Shown: in pieces, positions 34,230 through 36,409 of the stretch
Layout: each line of letters starts with the position of its first letter
How positions within the stretch are numbered: position 1 is the stretch's first letter
NCBI RefSeq assembly: GCF_903866365.1
Contig: NZ_CAIPNF010000202.1
Location: 1-36,409 of the forward strand
From: an uncultured Thiocystis sp.
Lineage (GTDB): Bacteria; Pseudomonadota; Gammaproteobacteria; Chromatiales; Chromatiaceae
Length of the DNA: 36,409 nt
Direction: 5' to 3'
Position numbers and translations under genes: made by a program
The notes under the pieces: model-generated
What the model was told of the DNA's origin: nothing
The model's input: the letters and a program-made list of their open reading frames with translations, nothing else
Databases searched by the model: none

Positions 34230-35106
34230 AATCCTTGTCAGCGAATCGGCACTCTGGTGCATGGTCTTGCCTCTCTGTTTCTCTGGTGTGTAGCCCCTGC
34301 AGGCGGTTGATGAAGGTGGCTTCCCAACTCGTGCGGGACTCTCCGGTATCGGTCCAGTAGACGACGAATTCGTCGATCTGGGCCTTGACCCAATCTTGGG
34401 GCATGCGCTGCTTCGACGCCCAGGCGAACACCCGCTCGCCAGGCTGCCAGTCGGGCGTGATCGGTTGCGCTGGTTCGCGACTATTGGTCCGAGGCACGCG
34501 TGGCGGCGAATGGGCGCTCAACGACGACTTCTCTCTATTTTCTTTTTGAGGAATAGAAGAGTCGTGGTGGTTGGGGGGTACTGGGTTCCCTATTAAAGGG
34601 GTACGCTGTTCCCTAAGCAGGGAACTGGTTTCCCCATCGGCGGAACTCAGTTCCCTACCCGTCGGCACCCGATTCCTTAGGGCATACTGTTCCCTAGCCT
34701 CCGGTGGGGAACGCTGTTCTCGCTGTTGGGGTACTGAGTACCCAAGGGAACGCTGTTCCCCATGATCGGTGTCCAAGGGATCTCCAGCGCCCTGCTCCCA
34801 GGCTTCAAGCAAACGGTGTTTCTCTGCAACAAACAGACTCGCCTCCTGTCCTTCGCAGAGCAGGCGATAGCTCGTCCTGCGCCCCGGCCCACCTCGGTCG
34901 CGCTCGATCAAGGCGCCATCCAGTCCGTTTAACGCCTTGGTAATCCCCCGGCGGCTCAACTCGGTCATCGTTTCCAGAACGCCGAGGGAGAGATAACAGC
35001 GTTGACCGTCGTGACTCGTATGCTCCGCCAACGCCAGCAAGACCAACCGTTGCGCCAGCGTCAATCCCCGGCGGCTCCACGCCCAACCACGCAGCTCGTC
35101 GCTCAT
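34168..35106 (-). CDS. replication initiator, winged-helix plus DnaT-like C-terminus, with embedded iterons
   Basis: Protein of 312 residues. Residues 1-80 form a winged-helix DNA-binding domain (LTLAQRLVLLALAEHTSHDG, CYLSLGVLETMTELSRRGITKALNGL), like phage O/rep proteins. Residues about 116-177 are a low-complexity Glu/Gln/Arg/Pro linker, dictated by the palindrome array in the DNA at 34576-34760. Residues about 225-285 match the DnaT C-terminal domain (WQPGERVFAWASKQRMPQDW ... YWTDTGESRTSWEATFINRL), which binds ssDNA and helps helicase loading. I choose ATG 35106, one base after the XRE gene's stop; the longer frame overlaps that gene. It probably binds its own iterons and recruits the DnaC-type loader encoded downstream. 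Confidence 0.85.
   Translation of the reverse strand: MSDELRGWAWSRRGLTLAQRLVLLALAEHTSHDGQRCYLSLGVLETMTELSRRGITKALNGLDGALIERDRGGPGRRTSYRLLCEGQEASLFVAEKHRLLEAWEQGAGDPLDTDHGEQRSLGYSVPQQREQRSPPEAREQYALRNRVPTGRELSSADGETSSLLREQRTPLIGNPVPPNHHDSSIPQKENREKSSLSAHSPPRVPRTNSREPAQPITPDWQPGERVFAWASKQRMPQDWVKAQIDEFVVYWTDTGESRTSWEATFINRLQGLHTRETERQDHAPECRFADKDYARGATPIDQIPWLRPAALG
34529..34760. other. candidate replication origin: nine iteron-like palindromes plus AT-rich stretch
   Basis: Nine copies of a 15-bp interrupted palindrome, consensus GGGAAC-N3-GTTCCC, start at 34576, 34599, 34620, 34641, 34663 (degenerate), 34680, 34707, 34729 and 34746; spacings 17-27 bp, mostly 21-23 (two helix turns). Variants include GGGTACTGAGTACCC and GGGAACGCTGTTCCC. 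An AT-rich tract (34529-34560) lies on the C-terminal side of the initiator gene. This is the layout of lambda ori inside gene O: iterons, then an unwinding tract, then the rest of the gene and the helicase loader. The array could alternatively be an autoregulatory or partition site. Confidence 0.75.
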
Positions 35107-35107
35107 C

Positions 35108-35326
35108 TCACACGACCTGTTCGGGCCGCTCGCGCAGCAGTTCGACCACCTGGACATCGAGTGCGTGGGCGATCCGCTTGATGCTGCCGAGGGTGGGGTT
35201 CTCGTCACCGATCTCGAGGCGGCAAATCCAAGTCTGGGAGGTGCGCGAACGTTTCGCCAATTCTTGCTGGGAATACCCGCAGTGCTGTCGCAGCCGACGG
35301 ATGTTGCGACCGATGGTGCTGTTCAT
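35108..35326 (-). CDS. XRE-family helix-turn-helix regulator
   Basis: Protein of 72 residues consisting of one Cro/C1-type HTH (IGRNIRRLRQHCGYSQQELAKRSRTSQTWICRLEIGDENPTLGSIKRIAHALDV, about 5-62). Binds operator DNA as a dimer. Its ATG overlaps the stop of the upstream ORF as ATGA and its stop lies one base before the initiator gene, so it controls or is co-expressed with the replication operon. Intact. Confidence 0.92.
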   Translation of the reverse strand: MNSTIGRNIRRLRQHCGYSQQELAKRSRTSQTWICRLEIGDENPTLGSIKRIAHALDVQVVELLRERPEQVV

Positions 35327-35652
35327 GCAGAGTTCCGAATCGCTGATGGTGATTCCAATGGGGTCTGGTGACGAAGGCCGATGTCGGCAGGAGATCGGTA
35401 CCCGATCAACCCGAATGCAGTGACAAAGCAGCCATTGAATCCGCTTGCCGGGTCACTGACGCCCGCAACAGCGACAGCGTTACCATCGAGCGCACGCGCG
35501 AAGCCAAGACAGCGGGTGATGTTCGACACCGTTTGCCTTCGAGAATCATCCATAAGCAGATGAAATGAGCCACTCCGACCTGACTCGTAGTAGACGCTGA
35601 TCAGGGCGCTGAGCCACCCCGAAGACATACTGATTCGGGCGTTGCACGTCAT
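35323..35652 (-). CDS. hypothetical protein at the head of the replication operon
   Basis: ORF of 109 residues from ATG 35652 (GGGGAG 11 bases upstream) to a TGA overlapping the XRE start as ATGA. Content such as WLSALISVYYESGRSGSFHLLMDD and GFNGCFVTAFGLIGYRS reads like a folded protein. No family recognised. The overlap with the XRE gene is the main support. An upstream ATG at 35703 is possible. Confidence 0.5.
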   Translation of the reverse strand: MTCNARISMSSGWLSALISVYYESGRSGSFHLLMDDSRRQTVSNITRCLGFARALDGNAVAVAGVSDPASGFNGCFVTAFGLIGYRSPADIGLRHQTPLESPSAIRNSA

Positions 35653-35694
35653 AATTGGTGATGCTCCCCCGTTCTCGAACTTGGAAATGAACGC

Positions 35695-35755
35695 GTGACG
35701 CAAACGTGACGCACGACAGTCACGTCAGGCACGATTGAGTCACGATGAGTCACGA
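35695..35755. repeat. cluster of GTCAC/GTGAC repeats left of the tRNA fragment
   Basis: GTGAC at 35695 and 35706, then GTCAC at 35719, 35739 and 35749. The last two sit in a TGAGTCACGA tandem. A matching pair of TTGAGTCACC repeats lies at 35905-35926, on the other side of the tRNA fragment. Paired short repeats on both sides of a core are what tyrosine-integrase arm-binding sites look like. Confidence 0.6.
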
Positions 35756-35813
35756 AAGCGCGGGGCAGGATGTGCTAACGCTTTGTTTTAGAAGAGGTGA
35801 ATTTTGAAGAAAG

Positions 35814-35861
35814 TGGCTACGAACCAGGTGGTCGGGAGTTCGAATCTCTCCGGGCGCGCCA
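35814..35861 (+). other. 3' part of tRNA-Arg(ACG), candidate attachment site
   Basis: The sequence starts in the anticodon stem, keeps the loop CTACGAA with anticodon ACG at 35819-35821, then the variable region, T-arm (GGGAG TTCGAAT CTCTC) and acceptor strand ending CGGGCGCGCCA at 35861. The 5' half of the tRNA is absent: upstream bases do not form the D-arm or acceptor strand. Integrative elements that use tRNA genes leave exactly such a 3' copy at their far end, while the intact tRNA lies at the other end. By orientation, the element should lie to the left. Confidence 0.85.
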
Positions 35862-35868
35862 ATAAAAC

Positions 35869-35902
35869 AACGGCTTAGACGATCATCGTCTAAGCCGTTT
35901 TT
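35869..35902 (+). terminator. rho-independent terminator of the tRNA unit
   Basis: A 15-bp perfect stem, AACGGCTTAGACGAT (35869-35883) and its complement (35885-35899), with a single-base gap, ends in a T5 run (35898-35902). It follows the tRNA 3' end by eight bases, as a native tRNA terminator would. The very small loop means a few inner pairs will open. Confidence 0.8.
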
Positions 35903-35904
35903 CT

Positions 35905-35926
35905 TTGAGTCACCATTGAGTCACCA
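35905..35926. repeat. TTGAGTCACCA tandem right of the tRNA fragment
   Basis: Two 11-bp copies of TTGAGTCACCA in direct tandem, related to the repeats at 35735-35755 on the other side of the tRNA fragment. Possible integrase arm sites. Confidence 0.6.
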
Positions 35927-36013
35927 CGCGGACGTGTTTTGCGGCGATTCGACGGTCCTTCGTCCCCTCCCGAATCCGCCGCTTCCATCGCGGCCACGCA
36001 ACTTCGTTCTCGA
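35927..36013. other. short stretch after the tRNA terminator
   Basis: Nothing supported here. Short open frames crossing it on both strands lack ribosome sites and look like chance reading. Confidence 0.3.
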
Positions 36014-36397
36014 TCATCTTCCGCGTTCTCCACGGATACGGGCAAGCTTGGGTGGCCGCCCGCCTCGGCTGGACGTTATCGGCTGGGTGTCGCGTGGTAA
36101 ATCGGGCCGCGGCGAGATCCAGGAGCCGCGCAGGTGCGGCTCCCAATCGGGCCAGTGGCCCAGAATGGCGGCGAGCGCCCGCGCGGTGCGCCAGTAGTCG
36201 TACCTCGAACTGGGCGCGAGTTCGGCGGTGCCATGTTCCAGCACCCAGCGCAGGTGCTTGGCTTTGAATTGATAGGGTTCGCGGACGCCGAACCGCTCGG
36301 CGATGAGCGCCTGCATCCGGGTCGCGCGTTTGAGGTGCCCCTGGACCCCGCTTTTGGCCCCTGGCTGCGCGCGTCGCAGCAGCACGGAGAGCTGCAT
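36014..36397 (-). CDS. protein with integrase N-terminal-like (SAM-like) domain
   Basis: Protein of 127 residues. GAGG lies seven bases before the ATG at 36397, near the window edge. Residues about 15-90 (GVQGHLKRATRMQALIAERF, YQFKAKHLRWVLEHGTAELAPSSRYDYWRTARALA) resemble the N-terminal DNA-binding SAM-like domain of tyrosine integrases. A proline- and arginine-rich tail ends the protein. No catalytic R-H-R-Y domain follows, so it is not a full recombinase. It lies on the far side of the tRNA fragment and could belong to a neighbouring element or be an integrase remnant. Confidence 0.5.
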   Translation of the reverse strand: MQLSVLLRRAQPGAKSGVQGHLKRATRMQALIAERFGVREPYQFKAKHLRWVLEHGTAELAPSSRYDYWRTARALAAILGHWPDWEPHLRGSWISPRPDLPRDTQPITSSRGGRPPKLARIRGERGR

Positions 36398-36409
36398 CAG
36401 CGGCCTCCG

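Noticed and set aside
35787-35861. intact tRNA gene
   Set aside because: Only the part from the anticodon stem onward fits. The D-arm and 5' acceptor strand are absent, so it is a 3' fragment.

Overview
The window looks like part of a decayed integrative conjugative element (ICE) in a GC-rich proteobacterium, most likely a gammaproteobacterium. A Chromatiaceae-type host is only a guess from codon use and gene style. Nearly all backbone genes read on the minus strand. They belong to a MOBH relaxase / F-type (SXT-, R27-like) conjugation system: TraI, TraD, TraC, TrbI, S26 peptidase, TrbC-TraW fusion, TraU, TraN. Several are visibly broken.

Layout. 1-704: tail of an IS630-family element. 701-931: a small secreted-protein gene cut by that IS end. 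1123-9244: six minus-strand genes resembling the periplasmic sensing module (TagQRST plus the VWA half of PpkA) that controls some type VI secretion systems, but with no kinase, phosphatase or T6SS gene present. 9378-13781: an M23-type secreted peptidase gene with a 3' frameshift, and a polytopic membrane protein ending in a zinc ribbon. 14221-20405: traN (frameshifted), traU, trbC-traW, S26 peptidase, trbI and a TraC remnant lacking its N-terminus and Walker B region. 20406-28745: a plus-strand cargo block (HIT protein, secreted CHAP hydrolase, TPR-CHAT caspase-like protease with an overlapping unknown partner, HicA-like protein, two unknown small proteins) sitting between the broken ends of traC and traD. 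28766-32454: traD (3' truncated) and traI (split by a 17-bp tandem duplication). 32571-35652: a small lipoprotein, then a replication module (XRE regulator, DnaT/O-like initiator, DnaC-type helicase loader). 35814-35861: 3' part of a tRNA-Arg(ACG), read as an attachment site, followed by a terminator and an integrase-N-terminal-like gene.

How the parts work together. The replication module resembles the lambda O-P arrangement. Nine interrupted palindromes with consensus GGGAAC-N3-GTTCCC, about 21 bp apart, lie inside the linker of the initiator gene. An AT-rich stretch comes next and the helicase-loader gene lies downstream, so this is a candidate origin. The mating machinery cannot be functional as written, because most of the pilus genes expected between traD and traC are absent and replaced by cargo. 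The TagQRST-like operon and the TPR-CHAT block are the most interesting cargo: the first as a possible stand-alone envelope-sensing system, the second as a possible protease-effector pair.
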